A stretch of DNA of 64,000 nucleotides from positions 62,001-126,000 of the forward strand of contig JBALVI010000003.1 of NCBI GenBank assembly GCA_036961205.1, given 5' to 3'. This DNA comes from CALJFL01 sp036961205. GTDB lineage: Bacteria > Pseudomonadota > Gammaproteobacteria > Pseudomonadales > Halieaceae. Both the position numbers and the translations under genes were made by a program. Below the pieces are notes generated by a model. That model searched no databases. It was given only the letters and a program-made list of their open reading frames with translations, and was not told the origin of the DNA. Numbering within the stretch: position 1 is the first letter of the stretch; every line of letters starts with the position of its first letter. This document shows, piece by piece, positions 25,455 through 33,554 of the stretch.

Positions 25455-26321
25455 CTACTCTTGCGCGCGATATTGAATCATGTGTTTACTGATGTTCAAG
25501 TAACTGTCTACCCAGTATATTTCCCGGTTGCTCGCTAGAAATTCCAATAACTCCTCGTGCGCTTTGGAGGATACGGTGAGGTAGTCTCCACCAATCCCAT
25601 GAAAAAGAATATTAAGGAGTTTGGTGCCCTTTGCTGACTCGGCCTTTACGCGATCAATGAGCGTCTGCCCTGAACTATCTGTTGGCCCCCAGATTGTCGC
25701 AAAGCCCGGTTCAACTAATTCGAAGCCCTTCACTGAGACAAACAGGCTGCGTATTGCTGGTATATAGTCTTTGCCGCTGGCAATAGTATCTCCACAAGGT
25801 GGCGTGTAGGTGCGTTCGGTTTTGCCGTCAATGGCGTGTAAATAGCTGTTCGCAACATTGGCCTCGTGCACTATTTCCTCAACTTGATAGTTATCAATAT
25901 TGTAGTAGCTGGCAACCCATTCTCTATCGGGAAGTGAGGTGCTGCACGGGTGGTATATCGTGTGGTTGCCCAACTCGTGCCCGTTAGCCGCCGCTGCTCG
26001 CCATTCGCCTATTCGGGATTTTAGAGTGGGTGATGCCAGTGTTAGATAAAACGATGCCTTTAATTTGTGTCGGTCCAGTGCAGGAATAGCGTTGTCCAGT
26101 TGCGAATCAATGGCGTCATCATAGGACAAGCTCACGGCCATTCTCTCACCCTCGGGCCATGCAAATAGGGCGCCTGGCGTTTTATCACTGGATGGTGATA
26201 ATTTGTCTTCAGACGCCACTTGCTGGCCTGATTCGGCCGACACTGTAGTGAAGGTCGTGCTCAGATAAAAAACACAGGCAATTGCCATAGGACAGCTAGA
26301 TATTGTTTGTAGGTAGTTCAC
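25455..26321 (-). CDS. Exported polysaccharide deacetylase (NodB-homology)
   Basis: A 288-aa protein with a signal peptide (AIACVFYLSTTFTTVSAES). The NodB signatures are present: VSLSYDDA with Asp68-Asp69, and GNHTIYHPC with the metal histidines His120 and His124, then ASFYLTLAS. Enzymes of carbohydrate esterase family 4 and relatives remove acetyl groups from polysaccharides in the periplasm or outside. It converges on the GH43 gene and diverges from the GH3-MFS-GH3-glk operon, sharing a 375-bp intergenic region that holds a LytTR-type site. It may therefore be part of the same regulon, stripping acetyl groups from the glucan or another polysaccharide. The natural substrate is not shown. Confidence 0.9.
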   Translation of the reverse strand: MNYLQTISSCPMAIACVFYLSTTFTTVSAESGQQVASEDKLSPSSDKTPGALFAWPEGERMAVSLSYDDAIDSQLDNAIPALDRHKLKASFYLTLASPTLKSRIGEWRAAAANGHELGNHTIYHPCSTSLPDREWVASYYNIDNYQVEEIVHEANVANSYLHAIDGKTERTYTPPCGDTIASGKDYIPAIRSLFVSVKGFELVEPGFATIWGPTDSSGQTLIDRVKAESAKGTKLLNILFHGIGGDYLTVSSKAHEELLEFLASNREIYWVDSYLNISKHMIQYRAQE

Positions 26322-26696
26322 GGTTTTTTTGCCTTGAGTTGTTTATTCGAAGACACGCTGCCCACACAGCGACAGCAGGTCATCCACCCGTAAGCGCAGC
26401 AGACTAACGTGGGGTGATCACCTATACAATCCTGATGCGTTTAGATGGATCTTGACCGAGATAAGGTGGGTTTATATTGCCCCTGATCCCCATGCAAACC
26501 AGTAAAAAAATGTAATGGTGCGCAGTGAGTCCGTTTTGCCTCAAAATGGGTCCGTTTAGCCGTATTTTGATAGCCATACTATGACCTGAGCGCGAATAAT
26601 GGCAGTACAACATGTCAATCAGCCCGTTCATACCCTATAGCGGATGACGGCACGTGTATTTTGCAGAGTCAGATCTGCGCCAGGAGCACAATTTTA
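26322..26696. other. 375-bp divergent regulatory region upstream of the first GH3 operon
   Basis: No gene is supported here. It holds the tandem LytTR-type site at 26530-26559, an AT-rich stretch before it, and a weak -10-like TACTAT at 26577-26582 whose -35 position is overlapped by the second repeat. The GGAG at 26683-26686 serves the GH3 start at 26697. The part nearest the deacetylase gene shows no recognisable element. Confidence 0.5.
26530..26559 (+). promoter_or_regulatory. Tandem LytTR-family binding site
   Basis: Two 9-mers in direct repeat, TCCGTTTTG (26530-26538) and TCCGTTTAG (26551-26559), are separated by exactly 12 bp. The published LytTR consensus is [TA][AC][CA]GTTN[AG][TG] in two direct copies 12-13 bp apart; the second copy matches all nine positions and the first matches eight. 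The second copy overlaps the -35 position of a weak promoter-like TACTAT at 26577-26582, as expected for an activator site. The only LytTR regulator in the window is at 16784-17617. Confidence 0.7.
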
Positions 26697-28916
26697 ATGC
26701 CACAGGATTCCAATTTGCAGCAGGCGCCAGAGACTGTAAAAAGCGCCGCAGAGAGAGCCAGAGATCTCGTTGCGCAAATGACTTTGACCGAGAAAATTGG
26801 CCAGATGAGCCAGGTAAACGGTGGTGGCCATGACTTGCACCAGGCAATCCGTGAGGGCCGTGTGGGTTCGGTGCTGAACGAAGTCCACCTTGAAGAGGTC
26901 AATGAACTCCAACGTATAGCCATGCTGGAAAGCCGTCTTGGTGTGCCGCTGTTAATTGGACGCGATGTTATTCATGGCTTCAAGACCATCTTCCCTATCC
27001 CCCTGGGTCAGGCGGCCAGTTGGGATCCGTCGATGATAGAGCGCGGCGCAGCGGTGGCAGCGGCGGAGGCGGCGGCTTCCGGCGTTAACTGGACATTCGC
27101 GCCTATGATTGACATTACCCGTGACCCCCGCTGGGGTAGGATTGCCGAAAGTCTGGGCGAAGACCCTTACCTCTGCGGTGTGCTGGGTGCGGCCATGGTT
27201 CGCGGATTTCAGGGTGAGAGCCTGGCGCATCCGCATTCGATAGCCGCGTGTGCCAAGCACTTTGCGGGTTATGGGGCGGTAGAGGGTGGTTTGGATTACA
27301 GCACCACCAATATTCCGGAAAACGAGCTGCGCAACGTCTACCTGCCGCCGTTCAAAGCTGCGCTAGACGCTGGGGTAGCAACCTTTATGACGTCCTTTAG
27401 CGATCTCAATGGTGTGCCCTGTGCTGGTAACGAATTTCTGCTCAAAGATGTATTACGTGGTGAGTGGCAGTACGACGGTATTGTGGTCAGTGACTGGGAC
27501 GCGGTCAAAGAGCTAACAGTGCACGGCTTTACGGCCAATGACTGCGATGCGGTGCGCGAGGCCACCACGGCGGGTGTCGATATGGAAATGGCGAGCTCGC
27601 TGTATAGTGAGCACCTGCCCAGTCTGGTAGCGGCGGGTGCGGTCAGCGAAGAGCAAATCGATGTCATGGTCTGTAATATTCTCCGGCTGAAATTTCAGTT
27701 GGGTCTTTTTGAAAACCCCTATACCGATCCCGGAAAGTTTCCTCAACACGTCAATGCCGAGCATCTGCAGGCGGCCAGAGATGCCGCGATGCGCAGCTGC
27801 GTGTTGCTAAAAAATGACAATAAGGTGCTACCTCTGTCAGCCCAGAATCTTGGTTCGCTGGCAGTTATAGGCCCGCTTGCCGACGACGGCTACGAACAGT
27901 TGGGAACCTGGGTATTCGACGGCGAGTCGCATCACAGCCAAACCTGTTTGCAGGCCATACATGAGCTTGCCGGCGATCAGTTCGAAGTTCGCTGGGCACA
28001 GGGCATGGAGAACTCGAGAACCCGTCATGCCGATGGCTTTGATCACGCTGTTGATATCGCCAGGGAATCCGATGCGGTACTGATGTTCCTGGGCGAAGAG
28101 TCAATCCTGTCTGGTGAGGCACACTGTCGAGCGGAAATAGGCCTGCCGGGTAGTCAAGAGCAGCTAATCGAAGCCGTTGCCGCAACCGGCAAGCCCATTG
28201 TGCTGGTGGTTATGGCGGGCAGACCGCTAACGCTGGAAACTATTCTTGATAAGGTTGATGCCGTGTTGTATGCCTGGCATCCCGGCACAATGGGTGGCCC
28301 TGCTATTGCCGACCTGTTGTTTGGCGTGGAGTCCCCGTCAGGAAAATTGCCGGTTACTTTCCCGCGGGTGGTTGGTCAAATTCCCATTTTCTATTCGCGT
28401 AAAAATTCAGGTCGGCCGCCCAGTCACGATTCGATCACCCATATCGATGAAATTGATGGCAAGGCACCACAGACCTCTCTGGGTATGTCGGCGTTTCATC
28501 TGGACGCGGGCTTCACACCACTTTATCCGTTCGGCTACGGTCTTTCCTATACTGAGTTTGAGTACAGCGATATTGCCCTGTCCAACCATGTGATAGCACA
28601 TGGGGAAACTCTGGAACTGAGTGCAATGCTGTGCAACGTGGGCGATACCGTGGCTGAAGAAATTGCCCAGTTGTACATCCGGGATTTAGTGGGGAATGTG
28701 ACCCGACCCGTAAAAGAACTCAAAGGCTTCCAGAAAATCAGGCTCGAGCCCGGCCAAAGTGAACGTATTTGCTTCAGTCTGCACACGGATGATTTGGCTT
28801 TTTATAACCGCAAAATGGAACGGGTTGTGGAGGCGGGGCAATTTCATGTCTGGATTGGTGGCAGTTCCAGTGCGGAATTGTGGAGCGAATTCGAACTGCG
28901 TGATGCGGGGGCTTGA
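26697..28916 (+). CDS. GH3 beta-glucosidase, cytoplasmic (BglX-like)
   Basis: I chose ATG 26697 (739 aa), which has GGAG ten bases upstream; the frame extends further to a TTG without support. GH3 domains in order: TIM-barrel (ARDLVAQMTLTEKIGQMSQV, IGRDVIHGFKTIFPIPL, MIDITRDPRWGRIAESLGED, CAKHFAGYGAVEGG), nucleophile Asp266 in VVSDWDAVKE, the alpha/beta sandwich (AVIGPLADD, AWHPGTMGGPAIADLLFG), and a fibronectin-III-like end (LYPFGYGLSYTEFEY, RPVKELKGF). Unlike E. coli BglX it lacks a signal peptide, so it should hydrolyse imported beta-gluco-oligosaccharides in the cytoplasm. It is first in an operon with the MFS porter, a second GH3 and glucokinase. Confidence 0.96.
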   Translation: MPQDSNLQQAPETVKSAAERARDLVAQMTLTEKIGQMSQVNGGGHDLHQAIREGRVGSVLNEVHLEEVNELQRIAMLESRLGVPLLIGRDVIHGFKTIFPIPLGQAASWDPSMIERGAAVAAAEAAASGVNWTFAPMIDITRDPRWGRIAESLGEDPYLCGVLGAAMVRGFQGESLAHPHSIAACAKHFAGYGAVEGGLDYSTTNIPENELRNVYLPPFKAALDAGVATFMTSFSDLNGVPCAGNEFLLKDVLRGEWQYDGIVVSDWDAVKELTVHGFTANDCDAVREATTAGVDMEMASSLYSEHLPSLVAAGAVSEEQIDVMVCNILRLKFQLGLFENPYTDPGKFPQHVNAEHLQAARDAAMRSCVLLKNDNKVLPLSAQNLGSLAVIGPLADDGYEQLGTWVFDGESHHSQTCLQAIHELAGDQFEVRWAQGMENSRTRHADGFDHAVDIARESDAVLMFLGEESILSGEAHCRAEIGLPGSQEQLIEAVAATGKPIVLVVMAGRPLTLETILDKVDAVLYAWHPGTMGGPAIADLLFGVESPSGKLPVTFPRVVGQIPIFYSRKNSGRPPSHDSITHIDEIDGKAPQTSLGMSAFHLDAGFTPLYPFGYGLSYTEFEYSDIALSNHVIAHGETLELSAMLCNVGDTVAEEIAQLYIRDLVGNVTRPVKELKGFQKIRLEPGQSERICFSLHTDDLAFYNRKMERVVEAGQFHVWIGGSSSAELWSEFELRDAGA

Positions 28917-28927
28917 GCTGAAAGACA

Positions 28928-30496
28928 ATGGCGAGTAACAATACCGGGATATTCCGCACTGCGCTGATCGTCGCCCTGGGCGGCTTTTTGATGGGCTTCG
29001 ACGCCTCGGTCATTTCAGGCGTTGTCGGCTTTATCGAGATTGAATTCTCGCTCAGTAAATTGGAGTTGGGTTGGTCGGTTGCCTCGCTGGCGCTGGCCGC
29101 GTCCTTTGCAATGATGGCGGCGGGGCCGCTCAGCGACAGGATTGGCCGCAAGCCAACGCTACGCGCCGCGGCAGTATTGTTTGCAATATCTGCCATTCTA
29201 TCTGCGCTGGCCCCTTCGTTCCCTATGCTCGTCGTGGCCAGGATCATTGGTGGCTTGGGTGTCGGTATGGCACTTATTATTGCACCCATGTATATCGCGG
29301 AGATATCGCCACCTGCCAAGCGTGGCAGACTGGTGTCGCTAAACCAACTGAATATCGTGCTCGGGATTTCCGTTGCGTTCTTTACCAACTACCTGATCAT
29401 CAAGTTAGGCAGTGTGAACAGCGATTGGGCCTTGGCCTTACACTTCGCTGACTGGAACTGGCGCTGGATGCTGGGACTGGAAACACTACCGGCGCTGCTC
29501 TACTTTTTCTGTCTCTACCTGGTGCCGGAGAGTCCGCGCTGGCTGCTTATGCAGGGCAGGGTGGATGAAGCGCAGCGGGTTTTGAGTCGCATAGTTGGCG
29601 ACCAGCAGGCAGCGATAGAAATTCAGCTCGTTACAGAAAGTCTGGCATTGGAAGAGGGCAAGCCTACAGCGCGCCCGCAAGTCTCGGAACTATTCAAAAA
29701 GCCCATGCGTCTGGTGCTGACTATCGGTCTGACTGTGGCTGTACTGCAGCAGATCACTGGCATCAACTCGGTCTTTTTCTATGCACCGATGATATTCGAA
29801 CAGTCGGGCATTGGTACCGATGCGGCGTTTATGCAGGCAATTTTGGTCGGGTTGACTAATTTGGTATTCACTCTGATAGCGATGGCCTTGATCGACAAGG
29901 TGGGCAGAAAGCCGTTGTTGGTCTTCGGTGTCGCCGGGATTACCTTCTTCATGATGCTGCTAGCCTGGGGTTTCAATGAGGCGCGCTATGTGTTGTCGGA
30001 AGATGCTATAGCGGGTTTGTCGGCGGCGATAGAGAGATCGCGTTTGTTTCAAATTCAGGACCTTGTTTTTAGTAGCGACGTACAATTTATCCATGCAATT
30101 ACGGAGCAATTGGGCCAGGCTGCTGCCAGGACCCATGAGTCAGAAATTATCGCTGCCGCCATTACCATCCAGCCCATGCTGATATTGTTTGGGATACTTG
30201 GTTTTGTGGCCTGCTTCGCTATATCGATAGGGCCGGTGATGTGGGTATTGTTCTCCGAGCTTTTCCCCAATCGAATTCGGGGTCTCGCTATTTCGTTTGT
30301 GGGCTTGGTAAACTCCGGGGTAAGCTTCCTTGTGCAACTGCTGTTTCCCTGGCAACTGGCAAATCTTGGTAATGCGGGAACTTTTTTCCTTTATGGTTTA
30401 TTCGCCGCTATAGGTTTGCTTTTGATAGTTCGGTTGTTGCCGGAGACTCGAGGAAAGTCTCTTGAAGAATTGGAAAAAGAGCTGGTATTTGCCTGA
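28928..30496 (+). CDS. MFS sugar porter (SP family) with an unusual loop
   Basis: A 522-aa inner-membrane transporter that starts 11 bp after the first GH3 gene. Sugar-porter signatures are present: GFDASVISG in helix 1, DRIGRKPTL after helix 2, PESPRWLLMQGR, QQITGINSVFFYAP, DKVGRKPLL, and the C-terminal LPETRGKSLEELE. The family moves hexoses or pentoses, often by proton symport. Between the ninth and tenth helices (after MMLLAWGFNEARY, before AAITIQPMLILFG) there is a polar segment of roughly 70 residues, longer than the loop expected there. It probably brings glucose or small glucosides to the flanking GH3 enzymes and glucokinase. Confidence 0.95.
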   Translation: MASNNTGIFRTALIVALGGFLMGFDASVISGVVGFIEIEFSLSKLELGWSVASLALAASFAMMAAGPLSDRIGRKPTLRAAAVLFAISAILSALAPSFPMLVVARIIGGLGVGMALIIAPMYIAEISPPAKRGRLVSLNQLNIVLGISVAFFTNYLIIKLGSVNSDWALALHFADWNWRWMLGLETLPALLYFFCLYLVPESPRWLLMQGRVDEAQRVLSRIVGDQQAAIEIQLVTESLALEEGKPTARPQVSELFKKPMRLVLTIGLTVAVLQQITGINSVFFYAPMIFEQSGIGTDAAFMQAILVGLTNLVFTLIAMALIDKVGRKPLLVFGVAGITFFMMLLAWGFNEARYVLSEDAIAGLSAAIERSRLFQIQDLVFSSDVQFIHAITEQLGQAAARTHESEIIAAAITIQPMLILFGILGFVACFAISIGPVMWVLFSELFPNRIRGLAISFVGLVNSGVSFLVQLLFPWQLANLGNAGTFFLYGLFAAIGLLLIVRLLPETRGKSLEELEKELVFA

Positions 30497-30588
30497 TAAA
30501 AGAAGAAATCGGCCGTGGTAGTTCAGGCTCGATTAGTTTTATCAGAAATAAAAAATAAATTTGGACACCAAGAGTTGAGATCACTGTA

Positions 30589-32400
30589 ATGGAAAAAAAT
30601 ATTGCCGAGCAGGTAGAAGCCCTGATGAGCACAATGACCCTTGCGCAGAAAGTCGGGCAGATGGTCCAGACCGAGCGCATGGCGATATCGCCGGAACAAG
30701 TTAAGGACTGGCACATTGGCTCAGTGCTCAGTGGTGGCGGTTCCTGTCCGGGAGATAACACCGTTGCAGATTGGGTAGCGATGAATGACGCCTATTGGGC
30801 GGCCTCCATGGAAGCGGATGATGAACATCTGGCGATACCGATCATCTACGGCGTTGATGCGATACATGGGCACAACAATGTCGAAGGTGCGACGATATTC
30901 CCCCATAACATTGGCCTGGGTGCAACCCGGGATCCCGATCTGCTAGAGCGCGTTGCCCAGGTGACCGCCAAAGAGATTCTGGCTACCGGCGTGGAGTGGA
31001 CTTTTGCGCCCACCTTGGCGGTCGCGCGTAATGGTCAATGGGGGCGCACCTACGAAAGTTACTCTGAAAACCCCGAATTGGTCGCATCGTACTCCGGGAG
31101 ATTTGTCAGTGGCCTGCAGGGTGATCTGGGCGATGATAGCGTTGTCGCCTGCGTTAAGCACTGGGTAGGTGACGGCGGGACTCAGCATGGCATTGATCAG
31201 GGTGAAACCACTGTCAGCGAAGAGGAATTGCTGCGAGTCCACGCGGCGCCTTATTTGCCAGCAATTGCGGCCGGATCGCTAACAGTGATGGTCTCCTTTA
31301 ACAGCTGGATGGGTGAGAAATGTCATGGCCACCAGTATCTGGTGAGTTACCTGTTGAAGCAAAAATTACAATTCAAAGGGTTTGTAATCTCTGACTGGGA
31401 TGGCATCGACTATCTCTCTGAAAACTACTTCGATGCGGTTGGTGCTGGCGTAAATTCGGGCATTGATATGTTTATGGTTTCTGAGAACTGGCAAGCTTTT
31501 ATTGAGCACGTGTTACACCATGTGGCACGTGGCAATGTATCCATGGATCGCATTGATGACGCGGTGCGCCGTATCCTTAGCGTGAAGTTCGCCTATGGAC
31601 TTTTTGACAAAGTGCGCCCTGCAGACAGACCCTGGTCCAACCACGATAGCTTTGGTTCCGAGGCGCACCGTCAGGTCGCTCGAGAGGCGGTGAGTAAATC
31701 ACAGGTCATGCTTAAGAATGACGGAGATTTACTGCCCCTCGCCAAGAACCAGCGGGTGTTGGTGGCCGGGAAAAATGCAGACAATATCGGGCATCAATGC
31801 GGCGGGTTTACCATTGCCTGGCAGGGAACGTCCGGTAACGAATTCGTCGTGGGTGGCACTTCGATCTGGTCGGGAATACAAAAAACTGCCCCGGCTGCGG
31901 TATTGAGTGAGGCCGGTAACGGTCTGGACGCAGATCCTGAATTGCACGATGTGGCAATAGTGGTTATTGGGGAAACCCCGTACGCAGAAGGTATGGGCGA
32001 TATACGCACTGGCTACGATGTAATCGTACAAGCCGGGTCGCAAATTAATGGTTTACTAAAAGTTCTTGAGCCTTACGGCGACACGATGGTGCTCGCAGAG
32101 CTTCATCCTGAAGACCTGGAGACCATAACTAATATCACTTCCCGAGGTGTGCCTGTGGTCGTGGTATACGTTGCCGGACGTCCCCTGGTGATCAATCAGG
32201 AGTTACAGCAGTCGACAGCATTTGTCGCTTCCTGGCTGCCCGGGTCAGAGGGGCAGGGGGTCGCAGATGTATTGTTTGGTGATACTGATATGACTGGCAA
32301 GCTTTCGTTCTCCTGGCCAAAGGATGGCGACAATATGCCCAATGTGGGTGACAGCAACTACGATCCACTATTTCCGTATGGCTTTGGTCTGAGCTACTAA
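30589..32400 (+). CDS. GH3 beta-glucosidase/exo-beta-glucanase, cytoplasmic
   Basis: A 603-aa GH3 enzyme of the shorter two-domain type (no fibronectin-like end), similar to barley ExoI-like and bacterial exo-1,3/1,4-glucanases. Blocks: MTLAQKVGQMVQTER, IPIIYGVDAIHGHNN, EWTFAPTLAVARNGQWGRTYES, VACVKHWVGDGGT, nucleophile Asp269 in VISDWDGIDY, then the second domain with GGFTIAWQG and VVIGETPYAEGMGD, ending FPYGFGLSY. There is no signal peptide, so it is cytoplasmic. It differs from the first GH3 gene in architecture, which suggests different linkage or chain-length preference. It is followed by glucokinase after only four bases, so release and phosphorylation of glucose are encoded together. 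Confidence 0.96.
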   Translation: MEKNIAEQVEALMSTMTLAQKVGQMVQTERMAISPEQVKDWHIGSVLSGGGSCPGDNTVADWVAMNDAYWAASMEADDEHLAIPIIYGVDAIHGHNNVEGATIFPHNIGLGATRDPDLLERVAQVTAKEILATGVEWTFAPTLAVARNGQWGRTYESYSENPELVASYSGRFVSGLQGDLGDDSVVACVKHWVGDGGTQHGIDQGETTVSEEELLRVHAAPYLPAIAAGSLTVMVSFNSWMGEKCHGHQYLVSYLLKQKLQFKGFVISDWDGIDYLSENYFDAVGAGVNSGIDMFMVSENWQAFIEHVLHHVARGNVSMDRIDDAVRRILSVKFAYGLFDKVRPADRPWSNHDSFGSEAHRQVAREAVSKSQVMLKNDGDLLPLAKNQRVLVAGKNADNIGHQCGGFTIAWQGTSGNEFVVGGTSIWSGIQKTAPAAVLSEAGNGLDADPELHDVAIVVIGETPYAEGMGDIRTGYDVIVQAGSQINGLLKVLEPYGDTMVLAELHPEDLETITNITSRGVPVVVVYVAGRPLVINQELQQSTAFVASWLPGSEGQGVADVLFGDTDMTGKLSFSWPKDGDNMPNVGDSNYDPLFPYGFGLSY

Positions 32401-32404
32401 TTCT

Positions 32405-33385
32405 GTGTCTGCACCCGCTTCAGAGATTGCCGCCGTGAATACGAATATTCAGATTGTTGCAGATATTGGCGGGACCAATGCCAGATTTGCCTATGTCAGT
32501 GCAGAGTGCGATGGCTTGCAGGGTATCGACACGTTTCCCTGCGCCGATTTTACATTTTTCATCGATGCCATTCGGGCCTATATGAGTCGGGATCAGGTTG
32601 GCCCGGTCGATCGTATTTGCCTGGCGGTGGCGGGTCCGGTTGAAGCCGATTGGATAGACCTGCCCAACAATCACTGGGCTTTCAGTCAGCTCGAGCTGGA
32701 ACAGGCGCTGGATGTCCAAATAGAGATAATCAATGATTTCAGCGCGCAGGTGTTGAGCATCGATGCGCTGGCCGACAGCGACCTGCAGTGGCTGGGTTCG
32801 CCCCGGCCACAAGGGGACGGTGTGAAAGCGGTTTTAGGTCCAGGAACGGGCCTGGGTGTCGCTGCAATGCTGCCCTCTGGTGAAATCATTCCGTCTGAAG
32901 CGGGGCATATAGGGTTTGCGCCCGTGGATGCACATGGAGCTGACCTGCTAAACGCCATGTGGCATCGCTATCACCGTGTTTCTATTGAGCGACTTTTGTC
33001 GGGCACGGGGCTGGCCAACCTGTACTGGGCAAATTGCCGTCTTGACGGACACTGCCGTGAATTGCCGGCACCTGAAGTGACTGCGGGTGCTCGGGCGGGT
33101 GATGAATATTGTTGCCGCGCTGTTGGCGACTTCTTGAAAATTCTCGCTACTGCCGCCGGTGATGTTGCATTGATGATGGGCGCAACGGATGGCGTATATC
33201 TGTCCGGGGGAATTCTGCCGCGGATAACGGACTTTCTGGAAGAAGACTCGTTTCGTCAGCAATTTGAGGATAAGGGACGCTTTAGAGAGTTTAACTCGGC
33301 CGTGCCCCTTGCCATCGTGCACGCTGAGTATCCGGGTCTGCTGGGCTCCGTTGAGGCGCTACGGAGATCAAAGCCGGCGGGGTAA
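32405..33385 (+). CDS. glk: Glucokinase
   Basis: A 326-aa kinase of the proteobacterial Glk family that makes glucose-6-phosphate from glucose and ATP. The N-terminal phosphate loop ADIGGTNARFA, RICLAVAGPVEADWIDLPNNHW, EIINDFSAQVLSI, VLGPGTGLGVAAML, SEAGHIGFAP and GVYLSGGILPR are family blocks. The start used is GTG 32405, four bases after the GH3 stop; GTG 32435 (before NTNIQIVADIGG) is an alternative closer to the usual family N-terminus. As the last gene of GH3-MFS-GH3-glk it feeds glucose to Zwf and Edd encoded upstream in the window. Confidence 0.95.
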   Translation: MSAPASEIAAVNTNIQIVADIGGTNARFAYVSAECDGLQGIDTFPCADFTFFIDAIRAYMSRDQVGPVDRICLAVAGPVEADWIDLPNNHWAFSQLELEQALDVQIEIINDFSAQVLSIDALADSDLQWLGSPRPQGDGVKAVLGPGTGLGVAAMLPSGEIIPSEAGHIGFAPVDAHGADLLNAMWHRYHRVSIERLLSGTGLANLYWANCRLDGHCRELPAPEVTAGARAGDEYCCRAVGDFLKILATAAGDVALMMGATDGVYLSGGILPRITDFLEEDSFRQQFEDKGRFREFNSAVPLAIVHAEYPGLLGSVEALRRSKPAG

Positions 33386-33554
33386 AGGCAAAGCCCTGCC
33401 GCTAACTCCGCCCACTTTGATCGCATTGGCGGTCCTCTTTGACGCAATCTCCTTGCATCGAAAACCACCGAAGCAGACAATTTAACGATAAATATAAATC
33501 CCCCGGCCCGATTTTTGGTAATTGCGGTCAGGTAGGTCCCTCCAAAGGATGACC

